Below are positions 10,547 to 23,856 of a stretch of 64,000 nt of DNA, one piece after another. The stretch spans positions 25,867,168-25,931,167 of the forward strand of contig NC_092569.1 of the NCBI RefSeq assembly GCF_037975245.1. The letters are read 5' to 3'. Position numbers and translations under genes: made by a program. Positions within the stretch are counted from its first letter, which is position 1; each line of letters opens with the position of its first letter. The DNA is from Apostichopus japonicus. Its lineage: Eukaryota; Echinodermata; Holothuroidea; Aspidochirotida; Stichopodidae. The notes below the pieces were generated by a model that saw nothing but the letters and a program-made list of their open reading frames with translations, searched no databases and was not told where the DNA came from.

Positions 10547-13500
10547 CTAGACAGGTCGTATCTTCATCTCAGTGTACAAGATACCAGTCGAGCCCGCAGG
10601 CAGATCATACCAGTATATTCCTGAAGGAGATGGACCAAGGTAGACACCATTGAGATTAGAGAATGCACAGTCATTGAACCACCAACCACCTTTGTAAATG
10701 TCAGCACAGTTACGATTACTTCCAGCATCATTGTCCCTATCGATGGTGCTGAAGTTATGATTCAGATGATATCGCAGCTCATCTCCTAAACCTAGAACGT
10801 TAGATGCAGATTTGAAGGGAATAAATAAAAAAAACACTCCAACATAAGACAAACAAATCGGGTCACCATAAATATCTAGATAAGAAACGAATACAAGATG
10901 ATGGACAATCGCATTAATTATATGCCCTTGTGTATCTCTAGAACTAACACTTTATCATATTAATATTACATACAACACTTATAATTTTTGAGTCACATCA
11001 TTTCATACACACGCCCTCCCCCCGTCCCCCCCCCCCCTTCTCCCTCTTATCACTTAATTGTAGAAGATATAGAGAGTATGCGCATACGTGTGAACTTTTT
11101 GCATGCATAAAGAACTAAGGGTCAATATATCATTGTACATCACAGGCTTTACATTCTCTGCATCCAGAAACAACAGGTTGTACAATGATTTCCCGAGGTA
11201 TGGACTACTTTTTAAGTTAAACGATGTATTAAGGTATCTAAAGCCAAAGAGAAACATGGTCGGTAATGAGCCATTCAACCAAGCTAGTGTTAAACAGTTT
11301 TGATGTTCCTGCATGTTACCAAATCTACAGCATACTAAACTCAACCTTAACGTTTCAGCTCTACCTATTAGAGTAGGCCACAAAAAGAACGAAAAACACT
11401 CATTGAGAGTAGACTTAAAATGAACGCCTATTATATAACCACATTTTAATCAGACATACGCCTCGATTAATTTCGGGTTTTTTTTCTGCCTGAAGAACAA
11501 GGTATCAAGATGAAGTCGACTAAAGTTGCCACTGCTCAATCATAGTTTATATAATTATGTGCTGAATACGTCCAAACTTATAAACAAACCTGCAGTTCCA
11601 CTGTAAGTTCCCAGTTCAGACAGTCTGTAATTGTCACTTTCATCATGAATGCGGAATAAGTCATACTTCGCATAGTGTAGAGCTCCATCTTTGTTCACCA
11701 TATCGATCCGCAGTTGATAGTCGTCTTGATTGGTGAGGTAATACAACTTATCATTACCCAACCAGAACTCATGGTCCAGCTCACCAAAGCCTTCTTTATA
11801 GCTCATCCAGTTACGATTGAAGTCAACGGAACCATCCGCACGACGTTGGAATATCTTTAGAAAGAGAATTAAATAATAATTATAATAACAATAAATTAAC
11901 GATAGTGATTGAAATTGTGGTGCTGAAACCAACTTATACAAATGTCGGAAATGTCACTCCATGCTTAATTTGGCTATAGCCGGTTATCTGCTTTTACCCT
12001 TCTCTCTGCGAAGAATAAACGTAAGTTTTCAATTGACTGAAAAATATATGTCGTTGAAATGACTACGATTGGTAATACTTTGTCTTCCAATGATCACTCC
12101 ACCCGAGTCGAACTGCTTTGAGTCAACTGAGGATGTCGAAATTTGGTGAGATCTGATTTTATTACTCAAACATATTTAGATTTGACACCAGCCCCCTCCC
12201 CCACCCTTCAAAAAAAAAGACGCTCAATGATATTTGTACAGAAAAACGTTTCTCGGTAAGGAAGTCACGATAAAAATGATATGAATTTTAATAAATATAG
12301 ATCCAGATTGGGAAGAAAAAAAATTGTTGAAAGGCGACCTCTCTCTACTGAATTGATTCAGACTGCTACGATGAGATATGTTGCCAAATAGATATCCAGG
12401 AAAGCCCATTCTACATGCATTCCGTCTAGAAATGAACATATACGCCTCCTAACAAACTATTGTTCTCGAAGGATTAATGTCTAGGTCACTTAAATAAAAC
12501 AATTTGTGAAATTTACCTTTAATATCTGAGCGGGAGAACGGATGAATGAACACGCACCAAGTGATGCATTCAATCTTGGGACTCTCTTCACCGTGACCAC
12601 ACGGGGAATTATAAGGAGCAGATTTAAAAATACATACCAGAATATGTCATGGCACTAAACTTACCGTCCATCCTCCTCCGTCAGTCATATTATACATATA
12701 CAACATACCGTCTATACTATAGGATGTCATATTAGACTTACCGTCCATCCTCCTCCGTCAGTCATATTATAGATATACACTATATCGTCTATACTATAGG
12801 ATGTCATACTAGACTTACCGTCCATTCTCCTCCGTCAGTCATATTATACATATACAATATATCGTCTATACTGTAGGATGTCATACTAGACTCACCGTCC
12901 ATCCTCCTCCTTCAGTCATATTATACATATACAATATATCGTATATACTATAGGATGTCATACTAGACTTACCGTCCATCCTCCTCCGTCAGTCATATTA
13001 CAGAAGACGGTAAAGGGCACTCCAGTCCAATAACTTGGTTTGATGATATATAGTCCGTCCACTGTGAAACCAGCGTCGAAGTAATCCCAGCAGTTTGTCA
13101 TATTTGTGGGCACACAAGTCTCTCCGTTTCCTGTGTATCCTTCATTACAATAACACTTGCGCACGTCGCCGCGTATCTCACAGTTTGCATTAGAGTTACA
13201 ACTGTAAGCTTCGTTCACGAGTATATGTCCATTTGAGCACTTGTAAATTCTTGTACAGTTGGCATTAACGAGAAGTGAACCGTGATTCTAAAAAAAAAAT
13301 AAGCATTGGGATGAGTACAAATTTATAATGCATATTCATACATACAAACATACATATTGCAGAGTACATTGCAGAACCTTTGTCGGTTGGCTTGATGACA
13401 ATTTCATCACGCTTCTGGAGTTCATTCATGGTCTCTCAGTTTTGAGATAATTGTTTAAATTGAAACCTTACCAACGCATCATAATTATTGTTAGGGATGA

Positions 13501-16159
13501 CACAGTCCGCACCCATATTGGTAGAAATAGACGGACCTTCCTGTGCTGTGGTAGTGATCTTTGTAGTGGAAGATTCTGTTGCTGTCTTGGCGCCTGGTTT
13601 AGTGGTCAATTCTGATGGAGTAGTTCGAGTTGCGACTTCAATCAGTTGATAATTAGTCATTGTTAATGTGCCTGAAACATAAGTACATCTCATTATGGTA
13701 TTCGGACTTGTTTTATGATATTCAATTCAAGCAGTTTGCATAGTTTTGTAGATGATTGGAAGTAAAAGTTTAATATCTTCATTAGAACTTGTAAAATTCA
13801 ATGATGTACTAAGGCTACATATTAGCACCATTAGAATGTTAAGAAGTTAAAATCCAGGTCCACACTTTTGTGTCATTTCCTTCCATTACAAGGTATAAAT
13901 AGATGTTTTCAGACATTTCCTCCGTGAAATTGGGTCAAAAAAGTGGACGATACGAGTAAAGCCTATGTAGGTTACATTCGTGTAAAACACACGCCGATAT
14001 GGGCGGATGCAGTGATTTTAATTAAATCGTTCGCGCCATTAGGGCAACAGAAAATAAATTTCTTTCTTTCGATTGCATCAGCCTTTATTCATTAAACACA
14101 CCTGGTCAGAGTGCATTTAGATCAAGAAACATTGAATCTGCTTAGGAAGTTTGTTTTTAGAAAATTCATCAGCAAACACGTATCGTAACTTTAATTTAAA
14201 GACACAAAGCAACAGTAAAATGCTATTTCTTCTATTTTCAAGAAGAAACAGAAACTTCAGAAAGCCCTGATCACCGGCACGTTTTGATGGTACGGAAACC
14301 CTACTTTATTTTATAACTAATTTATATTTAAAGTGTGTTCGATTTTCCATGTTGGAGGTTTCCCATTATGTCCAAAAAAATCAATTCTCCACACAAAGGG
14401 ATCGTGCTTGTTGTTTATCCAAGCAAATTACTATGTAAACTTTATTTCGAAACAAAATAATAAACTGGTAAATTTATGATCATATTTTTAGAAACTTTTT
14501 AGAAATTTACATTGACTTGCAATACATTTAACATTACCTTGTGTGGTCGAAGATGGTAAGTGTTTCTCTCTAGTGTTGGTGCATCGGAAGTAACCATAAA
14601 CTTCATCTGTAAACGAGCATTAATAAAACAATTTTTGTAAACAAATAATGACACACACACAAATCCAAATTTATGTTGAAATCCAGGGTAAATGGTCGAA
14701 GAGGTAATATTAATAAATATATATATGTATAGATATATACATACATATATATTTATTTACATATATATGGCCTTCATGTTAATGTCATTCCATTGTTGTA
14801 TGAACTCTGACCACTCGCCTGAAACATGTTCCTGTAAACTCTATGTACACAATAGGATATACTTGGATGATATTCTACGCCATTTGTAATTGATAACATG
14901 TCATTTAATGTCTTATAATTCGCATTGAGTGCTGTTTTGCATCTTAGTCACTGACCTAGTGGCTTGTCTATTGGAATACAGTGTCCTGTCACTTTAATTA
15001 ATTAATCTCATGAAGCTTTTCAAATGGTTTATTTCTTAAAAATTAGAAAGTGTTATGAAGAACAACATAGACTACTATATATGATTTCGAATGGTCTGCA
15101 CGACATCGACATTTTATTTCCTTTCACCCTCTTAAGCTTTTTCAATACGGGAACGTAAAAAAAACGGTAACGTTGATTTTGTTCTACAACAGTGTAGCTT
15201 AGCATCCCTGCATATAATGGTTACAATGCATAGTTTTGTTTATTAAATCAACTCACTAGATAACATGGGATTTACATGGCCACAGGATAGAAGACCAACC
15301 CGTTCTCTTGAAATAGACAAATGTGACGTATTCCCTGAAACCTAGACAAATTTTCTCACTATTTGATAAAAGAAATTAAATTATTAATGCTCTTTGGAGT
15401 CACATATTCATTTGCCTATTTCAGACTCACGATTTCACTCACTCACTATGAGTGTATACTGCTTCATGACATCCAACAAAATCCTTGTTCAAAATCTCCA
15501 CAGAGAATAGTTGTCTCCTACGCGACAGCATAGTAAATTACATGTTAAATGATAACAGATTTATGAACGTGTTTTCATGATGTTACATAATACACCGTGT
15601 CATAATAAATACATTATTTGGAAACATCGTCTTTCTTTCTTTAATGCTCCTCGGATTTTTTTTTTGTTATACTTTTAAACGCATAACCCAGTATATCATA
15701 ATTTTGAAAATTAAAGGGATAGATAATCAGTTTTGTTTAAATGAACAATGGTGACAATATTGATATCTTCCATTTAGCTCTTCGCAACCTTTTTAGATCA
15801 CGACTCAAAATAAAAATGAAATAAAAAGTCGACATTGGGCTGCAACCCATCGATCAGCCCGTGACGCCATTCCACTCCAGCCCCCCCCCTACCTCCACCA
15901 CCACCAAATTTATCACTACAATTCCACTGAAATTTATATGGTTGCCAATGTGATGGTTGACATTGTATGTTTCATTGCCACCCGTTTTTCGTTCTAATTG
16001 ATTATTGTCACTGAGGACATTTTGATCCTAAGCAGATTGCACTTTAATTTGTAGTTCTCGTGAATTTGTTAGATAAAATATAACCTTACCTGCCGTCAAA
16101 ATAACAGTTGTAAGATTAAACAGCAAAGTAGCGATGAACGTAGATTTCAGAATCTTCAT
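10547..16159 (-). CDS. FREP-1: secreted EGF + fibrinogen C-terminal domain protein (ficolin/FREP-like)
   Basis: Six exons join in phase: 16090-16159 (signal peptide), 14538-14606, 13472-13671 (Thr/Ser-rich linker), 12973-13287 (EGF and FReD start), 11590-11854, and 10547 to about 10791 (an alternative acceptor gives 10785). The product is about 387 aa. Residues 1-23 are a signal peptide. Residues 130-171 form an EGF-like module with six Cys and the ending CNEGYTGNGETC. The FReD runs from Cys179 to the C-terminus and contains MTDGGGWT, FQRRADGSVDF, EFWLGN, the calcium-site segment DRDND, the NCA...NDC disulfide pair and the terminal EMKIRP. All hallmark residues are present, so the domain looks functional. 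Secreted FReD proteins commonly bind acetylated or microbial glycans; that role is inferred here. The gene diverges from FREP-2 across about 7.7 kb. The intron after exon 4 holds four extra copies of the exon edge. Confidence 0.93.
12661..12972 (-). repeat. 77-bp tandem array derived from the exon 4 3' edge and splice donor of FREP-1
   Basis: The block TTACCGTCCATCCTCC (plus strand) starts at 12661, 12738, 12815, 12892 (as TCACC) and 12969, an exact 77-bp period. The copy at 12969 is the genuine boundary: the minus strand reads exon ...GGATGGACG then GTAAG. The four intronic copies repeat the codons for MTDGGGWT and the donor (GTAAG three times, GTGAG once). Between them lies about 45 bp of intron sequence. 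Use of any downstream donor would add a short tail ending at a TGA after VSLV, so these sites would not be neutral if used. Confidence 0.95.
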
Positions 16160-16315
16160 GTTCCTATTACTTGTGTAAATGTTCAGCAATACAATATAGG
16201 AAACAACTTCGATTGATCAAATATGCTTGAATAAGTCCTCTCTCCTTTTTCATAAAATGAATCCGCTCAAGCTGAAAGTTGTGACGGTTTTCATAGCCAT
16301 AGACAAATTCACGCT

Positions 16316-16407
16316 CATTATAAGTTTCAGGGCGTGGTTATTAAGTATCCGTCTAAAAAAAGTTCTTATTGAATGACGTTTCGTTGCTTTTGCATCCAAT
16401 CAAATCA
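16316..16407 (-). promoter_or_regulatory. FREP-1 promoter: TATA-like, CRE-like and CCAAT boxes
   Basis: Reading the minus strand toward the gene: TTGATTGGATG (CCAAT on plus at 16396-16400), ACGTCATT (16372-16379), then CTTATAATG (16316-16324) about 160 bp before the start codon. FREP-3 shows TTGATTGGATG, ACGTCATT and CTTTATAAGG in the same order. The 5' leader is also alignable between the two genes up to the ATG. The conservation is seen; the roles of the boxes are inferred. Confidence 0.55.
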
Positions 16408-19400
16408 CGATTAAAAGTGACATTGATTTGATTTCAAAAAGGTTTCTCTGCGTTCAGTTTAGGTAACTGGAATTTGCGTGACACAAAAGCACTACTATAT
16501 TGATAAAATCACAAACAACAATAATATTTTAAGCATGTTCAATATTCGTCAACATACGAAATTGTAAAGTTACTTAAGTATTACAGTTATGTTGAAAGTA
16601 ACGGCATTATTCAACATACTTCAAATGTGAGAGTCGTTGTAGCTAGCCTCAAACGTAAACAATGAGAGCTTGATTTTACAAGTCAGACTAAGGCTACACG
16701 TATAGTAAGCTAAATCGTATAAATGCTTTTAAGTTGGTTTAAGGTAAAATCGATAATATCGTTATTGCTTTCCACCGAACATAATAGCAGTCAGACTCTC
16801 AAATCTGATTGCTTTAATACTTTGGTGTGCCTTGTAAAGATCAAGTTGGATTACTTGGAGTTTTGACGCATCAAGTTGTTTTATATGTGTTGTTTTATAA
16901 AACAGTAAGGGTTGCCATGTGAAATGAGGATCACCAGTTGTAGAAGCTTTGTTATGTTGTGACAAGGATAAGACGAAATATCATTCCAAACTTTCCTTTC
17001 AATATTACGATCGATAAAATATATATTCAGAAACCATATGATCTTGTGAAGTTAATTCTTCTGTAGTTCAAAGGTACAAATGTGTTTGTTTCATATTAAA
17101 AAATACTGTGCTGCATTAAATACGGTATTTCTCTTAGTTTGTAAGAGTAAGCCGGCTACGTCAGACATTGGATTGTGAAGTTAAAAGATAGATTAAAGTA
17201 TATTTTATGTGAAATTCATTCCATTAATTTATTTTTGGAAAACATTTTCGAGCATTTATATTAAACTAAGAAATATGTTTGCGTTGGTTTCGGTAATTTT
17301 TTCAATACTGCATATTTCATGTTAACATTTTTTATTTTAGCTCGATTCAACAGGTGATCAATACATTTTTCGACTTCTTCTTTTTTTTTTGACATTAGAA
17401 TTATATACATATTAAGTTCATTCACAATGTAATGCGAGTAGAATAGAACTGTCAATTACATTTGCTGCTGATGAACAGATTATAATGGTTATTATATTGG
17501 TCTTGACCAATTGTAATCTTATGTTTATTAACGCGTTTCTCAAGAAATATGCCTGAACCCCAAAGACCACGGTTGTTTATGAACGTTAATTCATGTGTAC
17601 GAATTCGGTAATACAGAATATAAAAGTCAGTCACGTCAGTCTAGTCACGAATACTGTACCTTATATTGTATGAGCTTTGTACAGTTGTGCTATTATAATC
17701 TCACTCGAAATGGAAATATATGAAAATGACAATGTAAATACAATTATGGCGGATTAATATAAAGGAAACGTCATAATTCAGTATGGTGGAATCGATATTG
17801 TTTTGAGCGTTGACTTTTTATGAAACAACTTGCGAATTGATGTTGCTATAACAACATATTTGTTGTATTTATATTAATTTTCTATTTGGCTATACGCCAA
17901 AAGTCGTCGAGGGTTTTTTCTTTTATAAACAATACCAATTGTTCCTTAAAATCCAGGAACGCAAAGTAAAGCATTATATTTATAGTCACAGTGCCCTTCG
18001 TGTACTACACTGTTCACGCAGATTAAATCTTAGAAGCTCTCTACGTCAGTTATTGTTATTCGAAATGAAACGCATGGTCATCACATCCACGATCGTGCAT
18101 ATACGTGATGAGTGCGGCCGGTTAAAAATCAATCTTGCGTTCTTTTCGAGAGCCATTCCTACAGTACGTGCCTAGAATCTTGATGTTGCGCACTTGTGAC
18201 TAATGAAATCAGAAGAAATGATATGAACATTTCGCTAAAAGTAACTGAAGTAGCGCAAATTATCCATGGCGTTCACATTATCGTACTTTCATTTAGGAAG
18301 CGGAATCTCAAGGAGGCGCCCCCCCCCCCCACCACCCTTCTTCACAGGATGTGGTTCTGAATTTGGCACCAGTTAACTTAATTAAAATTAAACTATTTTG
18401 TGAACATATGTCCATAACTACTAAACAACTTGTATGAGTCACATGGATGTAAAAACAACATGGCTAGCAGCTTACCTACCGGGCTTAGCACCATATATGT
18501 GTGTGTCCGAAAACTCCTCGGCAATATGTCATTATCTCAAAAACACTCAATAGTATCTTTAAACCCAGTGGAAAAGTTCTATTTTTGCATCTAGGGAGGG
18601 GGGGGGGGTTGAGCGGATGAGAATAAAGCATTTATATTTACTAATTTCACAACACAATGTTTGATCTACTTTTATGGTATACACGAGCCATTAAGAGCCT
18701 GATGGGCCTAGCGCGCTGAGTCAGTCACTAAACCTGAAGTGTGGTGGGGAAATGCGATATTGTTTCCCCCATCCTTGGGAAAGCGGGGACGTGTCTCCCT
18801 GCAACACCCTCCCCCACCACCCCCCCCCCTCTCGTGATGACGCCCTTGCGTTTATGATACATTCTAATGTACAAATCATGTAATACTATCCGTGTACTGT
18901 ACAGGTTGTGTTTCACGAGGCAAGATGTTTTTCCCATTTATCTTCATAGTAAAAGCATTTTTCTATTCAATAATACTGTAACTAAACTACCCTAGTATCT
19001 TTGAATTCAAAGCTATATGTGGCGTTGTATATACTGTCGCAAAGATAGTGAATTTCTTTCATTCGTTATGCAAAATATGGGTCTTTGGCTTATCTTTAGT
19101 CCATAACTTGGATCGTGCTTGACGAAGTTTTATATTCATTGACATACGGGACAAAAACACAGCGATGTACAAAACTTGAACCAGCGTAACGTTAACGTTT
19201 ACTTTGTAAAACCGTCTTTAGTGTTCCTCTTCTTTTGCCGGTCTTATAACTAGCAGTCTTTGAGCAGAGCATTTTGCCTATTTCTTTACGCTGTGTCTGA
19301 AAACGTATGCTATCTTCATTAATAGAAAACCTCCCTGGTTCACATGAGTTGCACAATTATTTAGTGTAAAATGTGTGTACAAGCACTACATGATTGTGAT

Positions 19401-19698
19401 TTGACCTAAGGTCGCGGAAAACTCTTGATTTCTGATTAACAGATTTGTCTAAGCTTGTAAAATTGCAATTCTTACAGAGGATTCCTAGTCCTATGACGTA
19501 GTAGCAACCCCGCACCTGGTCTTTTGTTCTCAGCGCCGAGCTCTCCGGTCTCCGGAAGTCTTGTGACAGCTGTCCAGTGGCGGAGTTCTTTGAAGCATCA
19601 ATTTCTCACGCGCTTGATCTTGTGCCAAATATTAGAGTCGCAACTGAAAGTTATTTTCATCTCCAGTTCTTGACACTACTTGACAATATATCATGATA
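16408..19698. other. Intergenic between divergent FREP-1 and FREP-2, left part
   Basis: No gene was recognised. The region contains oligo-C or oligo-G runs at about 18317, 18600 and 18825, and moderately GC-rich sequence at 19480-19620. Short frames here lack domains and splice context. Confidence 0.5.
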
Positions 19699-19703
19699 AA
19701 ACA

Positions 19704-21800
19704 CAGGGGCGTATCCAGGATTTTCCAATAGGGGGCGTCAGGCATGAGTGATCGCCGTCCTGGGGGATGGGTCTAAGGGGAGGGGGTGGAAAATTTTTGC
19801 TTTCGAAGAAGGGCTGAAATGCAAAATGGTGTCATATGCATGGGCGGCGATCCGTACTTCCGAGTGGGGGGGGGGGATATGACCTTGCTGACTATATAAG
19901 CGTAGCGCCACCATGAGTTGGCGCGAAGCGTACAAGAAAATTTTGGGATTAACAAACCCTCTAGATGGCCGGAAACGGCACTTCCCGAGGTTTCCAAGCG
20001 GCATATACCCAACTTTAAAATAGGGATGTCATGTCCGAAATATCTCATAATCAGGATCCAAAATACCATTTTTTTTAATTTCGGGTGTTATTGTAATATT
20101 GTGACGAGCCCGGCTCCTCCGATAGTAATACTATATCGGGACTCGCGATAGAAAGGTACTGGGGTTATCTTGATGCCGTATTTATGCTTCTTCAGGAGAT
20201 GTCTCGAACGGGAGAAAACAATGAGTTCACAGAAAAACAATTTGACGAGATAGGATTTGATTAATGATTCGGTATAATTTCTTCTCTGTCGATTCTCTTT
20301 ACAAATAAAACTAAATTACAATGATTTGACTTGACTTGACTCCGTCAATTAAACAATTAGGAGGAGTGATGAAATGGTAACGAAGCAATGACGAAGCGAC
20401 GAACTGATGACGGAGTCACGAACTTATGACGGAGTGATAAATTTGCGACGGAGTGAAGAATTGCGACAACATGCCGCCTTTTATACCATACTTCTATAAA
20501 ATCCCTCTGCGCACAATCAGTAGGCAGCCAATAACCTGACCATCCTGTATTAACTTAACGATATAAAAATAAGTGCGCTGGCACTGATCTGCCCTGATTG
20601 GGTGGGAGTTTAGAAGTCCATCCCCTTTCTATGGAAACTTCCATACCACGTGAGAGAACCTTCTCGAATGTTCCACAGACATAATGGAATCTATTTTGGG
20701 AAAAGGCCCTGTACCAAGATTCAATAAGGTAGTTAAAACTTCTCGTGGGAAAACTGAATCCATGAACTAGATAAATATATAAGGGGCCCGTAAGGTGTCT
20801 CGATGGAGTTTTTCGGTAACATCAAAGAGGCAGTATTACTATTTCATAACATTATTTTGGGAAAATTGCCCCTGTCAATCTTGTTTCAGGCGCAACGTTA
20901 GAATGTTCGAGAGCTCTTTTATATTATTCGATGAAGAAAATGGCCTCATTCAGGCTACTATAGGCCTATACACATGCAATACACAATTACACATAGTTAC
21001 ATTCCTAGGTACCGATTGCTAGGGCATCCAGGTGAAACGTGTATTAAGCATTACCCTGGTAACATGAGATTCTCAGCTGTTCGAGGGAACATGTACGTGT
21101 GTAGGCCTACTATAGGGCCTATATGAATACTATGAGGGTGCATATATGTACTATATCAATACCGTGGGCGCAATAATACATTTTGTTGTTACAGGGCCAA
21201 TGAAGCCTACAGTCAACTATTCTTGCTTCATAAAGACGCTTCATTTGAAAAATTCGCACTGCGTTTATGGTAGGCGAGAAATGAAGCTAAAAATGAGCCG
21301 TACATTAACGATGATGCATAAATGTAGGCATGAAAATATTCTTATCCCTGGCATTTGGTGGGGTGGATATGGTGTATTACATCCCCTCCACCCATTTTCA
21401 TGGGGGGATATATCCCCCCTTCCCCCCCCCCCATGATCGCCGCCCATGGCCATATGTGATCCATTTTTCGACCTTAATAATAAGCAACGTTTCCAGTAAA
21501 TATGCACACAAAATGCACAATTTAGTATGGCTGGCATGTCACTTAGTGTTTATAGTGATAATACAAACACAATTACCATCTATGTTTCTAAAACTATTAT
21601 GCCGCCGAACTTCGCCAGAACCTTTTTTTGGCAAACAAAAAATAAAGCATACGGGAGGGGGGGGGGGGTTGAGCGATCACCGACATCTCACTTAAAGGTC
21701 GTCATCAATTTTTTTTTTTTTTTTGCTAAACTTTTTTTTTTGGTGACGGCCAATAGGGGGCGCGCGCCTGTTGCACCCCCCCCCCCTGGATACGCCCCTG
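19704..21800. mobile_element. Non-autonomous DNA transposon, CAGGGGCG termini, 5-bp target duplication
   Basis: The left end CAGGGGCGTATCCAGG (19704) and the right end CCTGGATACGCCCCTG (ending 21800) are perfect 16-bp inverted repeats. They are flanked by AAACA at 19699-19703 and 21801-21805. Near the left end is the palindromic motif GCGCCACCATGAGTTGGCGC. Internal features include a degenerate tandem stretch with repeated GACGGAGT near 20380-20470 and oligo-C/G runs near both termini. There is no transposase-like frame. 5-bp duplications fit some hAT lineages (hAT5), among others; the superfamily is uncertain. 37103-39244 is a second intact insertion. Confidence 0.85.
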
Positions 21801-21805
21801 AAACA

Positions 21806-23856
21806 GCTAGTATACGCTACGTTATTTTATATCATTTTATGACCAAATTTGCTACTTTTCTAATTTGCTAATAATCATCGTGTTTAACTGTTCATAGATA
21901 TATTGTAAAATTCTTAAATTATATGTTTCATGAATCTCACGAATTGCTAGCTATGTAGTATTGTACTGATGGGGTTTACACTAAGTTAGTTATCATTTGG
22001 TGTCATTAGATGATAAGAATTTTCAAGTTATTAATATTAAAATATTGCTATGAAACTATTCATGTACTTTTGTAACGAAAATGAGCATCGCGCTGCTGTA
22101 AATAACTCTATTTCTGTCAGTCAACAATAAGAATCACCATAGTAAGCTACATTAAATTAACGCGACCATAGTTTTTTTTTCAAAATCAATCGACATTATT
22201 TTAATGTTGACCCATAATATTCATGCAGACATGCAGAGGACCATACCTAGTAAACCATTTAAAGGAAGGGGTGGAATTGTGAGGACATCACAGTGTTTGG
22301 TAATACTATATTTAATTGCAAAACACTTTCACTTTGTTGGCGTGTGTAGTTAAATAAGGTGCACACCCCAAGCAGTGTGGTATAGGTCGTATGTCGTAAA
22401 CCATTGTCCTTTTCGACTGTGTATGGGGTCGGGGATTTGTTCAGCTTTCCCCATCCACATCAGAGACAGAATATTATAAAGAAAAATTCGTGAAATGGAC
22501 TACAGTTTATAAATATAGAACAACTAATGATGCACGGAGCACTAAATTTCCTAATAATTCATCTTTCTTTTAATACACAACGTAATGTTTATGCTTCCGA
22601 GTATAACAACTGAGATCCAGTATGCATTTTCTAGCATAGTTGAGAAGCTAGAGCACGACAATAATGAGATAATCAAACCGTACACAAAAATCAAACATTA
22701 CAGCGTACACACACATCTTACTACATAATAGTGGACCATTTAATGTGTGTGGACTGTCTTTCCAATTTGTCAAAACTGAAATCAAAATTGCAGCACATAT
22801 GGAACCATTATTACATTGAAACATCATGAAATCATATCGGATGGCGTCAGTGACTGTTTAAGATATAATTATGAGCAGTATCCGCGACATCACCCAGTAA
22901 GCCGAGAGGAATGTAAATAGTTTTCTTAGCCTGCAGTCACTGTCAGAACAAAATATTCACTATAAATCATGTATGTCGATGATCGAAATAATTACTTACC
23001 TTTCATTAAGATGAAGAGTATATTTTATTACAGTCAAATCTGAGGATAGTTGTATTATTTTCAAAGCTTATACAATGTTTTTTTTTAATTGGACAGAAAA
23101 ACAAAAGTGTAGTCAATGTACGGCATTAAGATATATCCTTTAGTTTATGCAAGAGAAAAATTTGATAATAACTTTATTTACCATCAGAAAATCTTACATT
23201 TACCTCCAACCAGCCAACATAAGCTCCACCTAATCATACATATTTGAAAAACGTCAGCACTTTGTATCATACGATTAGTAAAAATTGAAACAGAATCAAT
23301 CGAAAGAACATTATCAGAAAAGGAAATCACGTCATATACTCTTAAATATTTTAAGCTTATATCTTTGCAATAATTATCCGCTAATGTCAATTAAAAACCA
23401 TAAAGGGTAGGTGTGATACTTTAGACAACGCTTGTAAAAATTCCATGTTTGACAGATAAAATGCTACATGAGATGGTATGGGACACTCCATGTAGCATTA
23501 TCCCAAAACTCCTGTGATTGGAAAACTTTTAGGCTACGGTGCATTGTATTTTTTGCCCCACGATAAAGTATACTAATTCGTGCGTTCAATATCTTCAACC
23601 GTACAACACATCACAAGTTGGCAGTACCTGTCTCCAGGTGATAATTCTTTTTACCACCGAAGGGTATAGGTAACATCAAACAATGCAGAAAATGGACTAA
23701 GTTCTCCTCTCATTCATGTTTTCTTTTTGTTACATGACCTTCTTCCTCTACCGTAAATAATTACTTTGGTTCTTTCCCAAATCTTGTTTGTAGATTCACA
23801 GAATTCAGTCAGTTGGCATTAGAGGAACAACACGAGAAGAACACATAAACCTCAGA
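21806..23856. other. Intergenic, FREP-2 upstream region
   Basis: No coding sequence was recognised. Immediately before FREP-2, around 23793, the sequence tttgtag followed by attcacag could be a 5' UTR splice acceptor. The promoter motifs shared by the other FREP units are not evident here, apart from an ATTGG at about 23517. Confidence 0.4.

Noticed and set aside
20795-21022. Possible transposase frame in the 19704-21800 element
   Set aside because: 75 codons, no recognisable catalytic or DNA-binding motif; the element looks non-autonomous.
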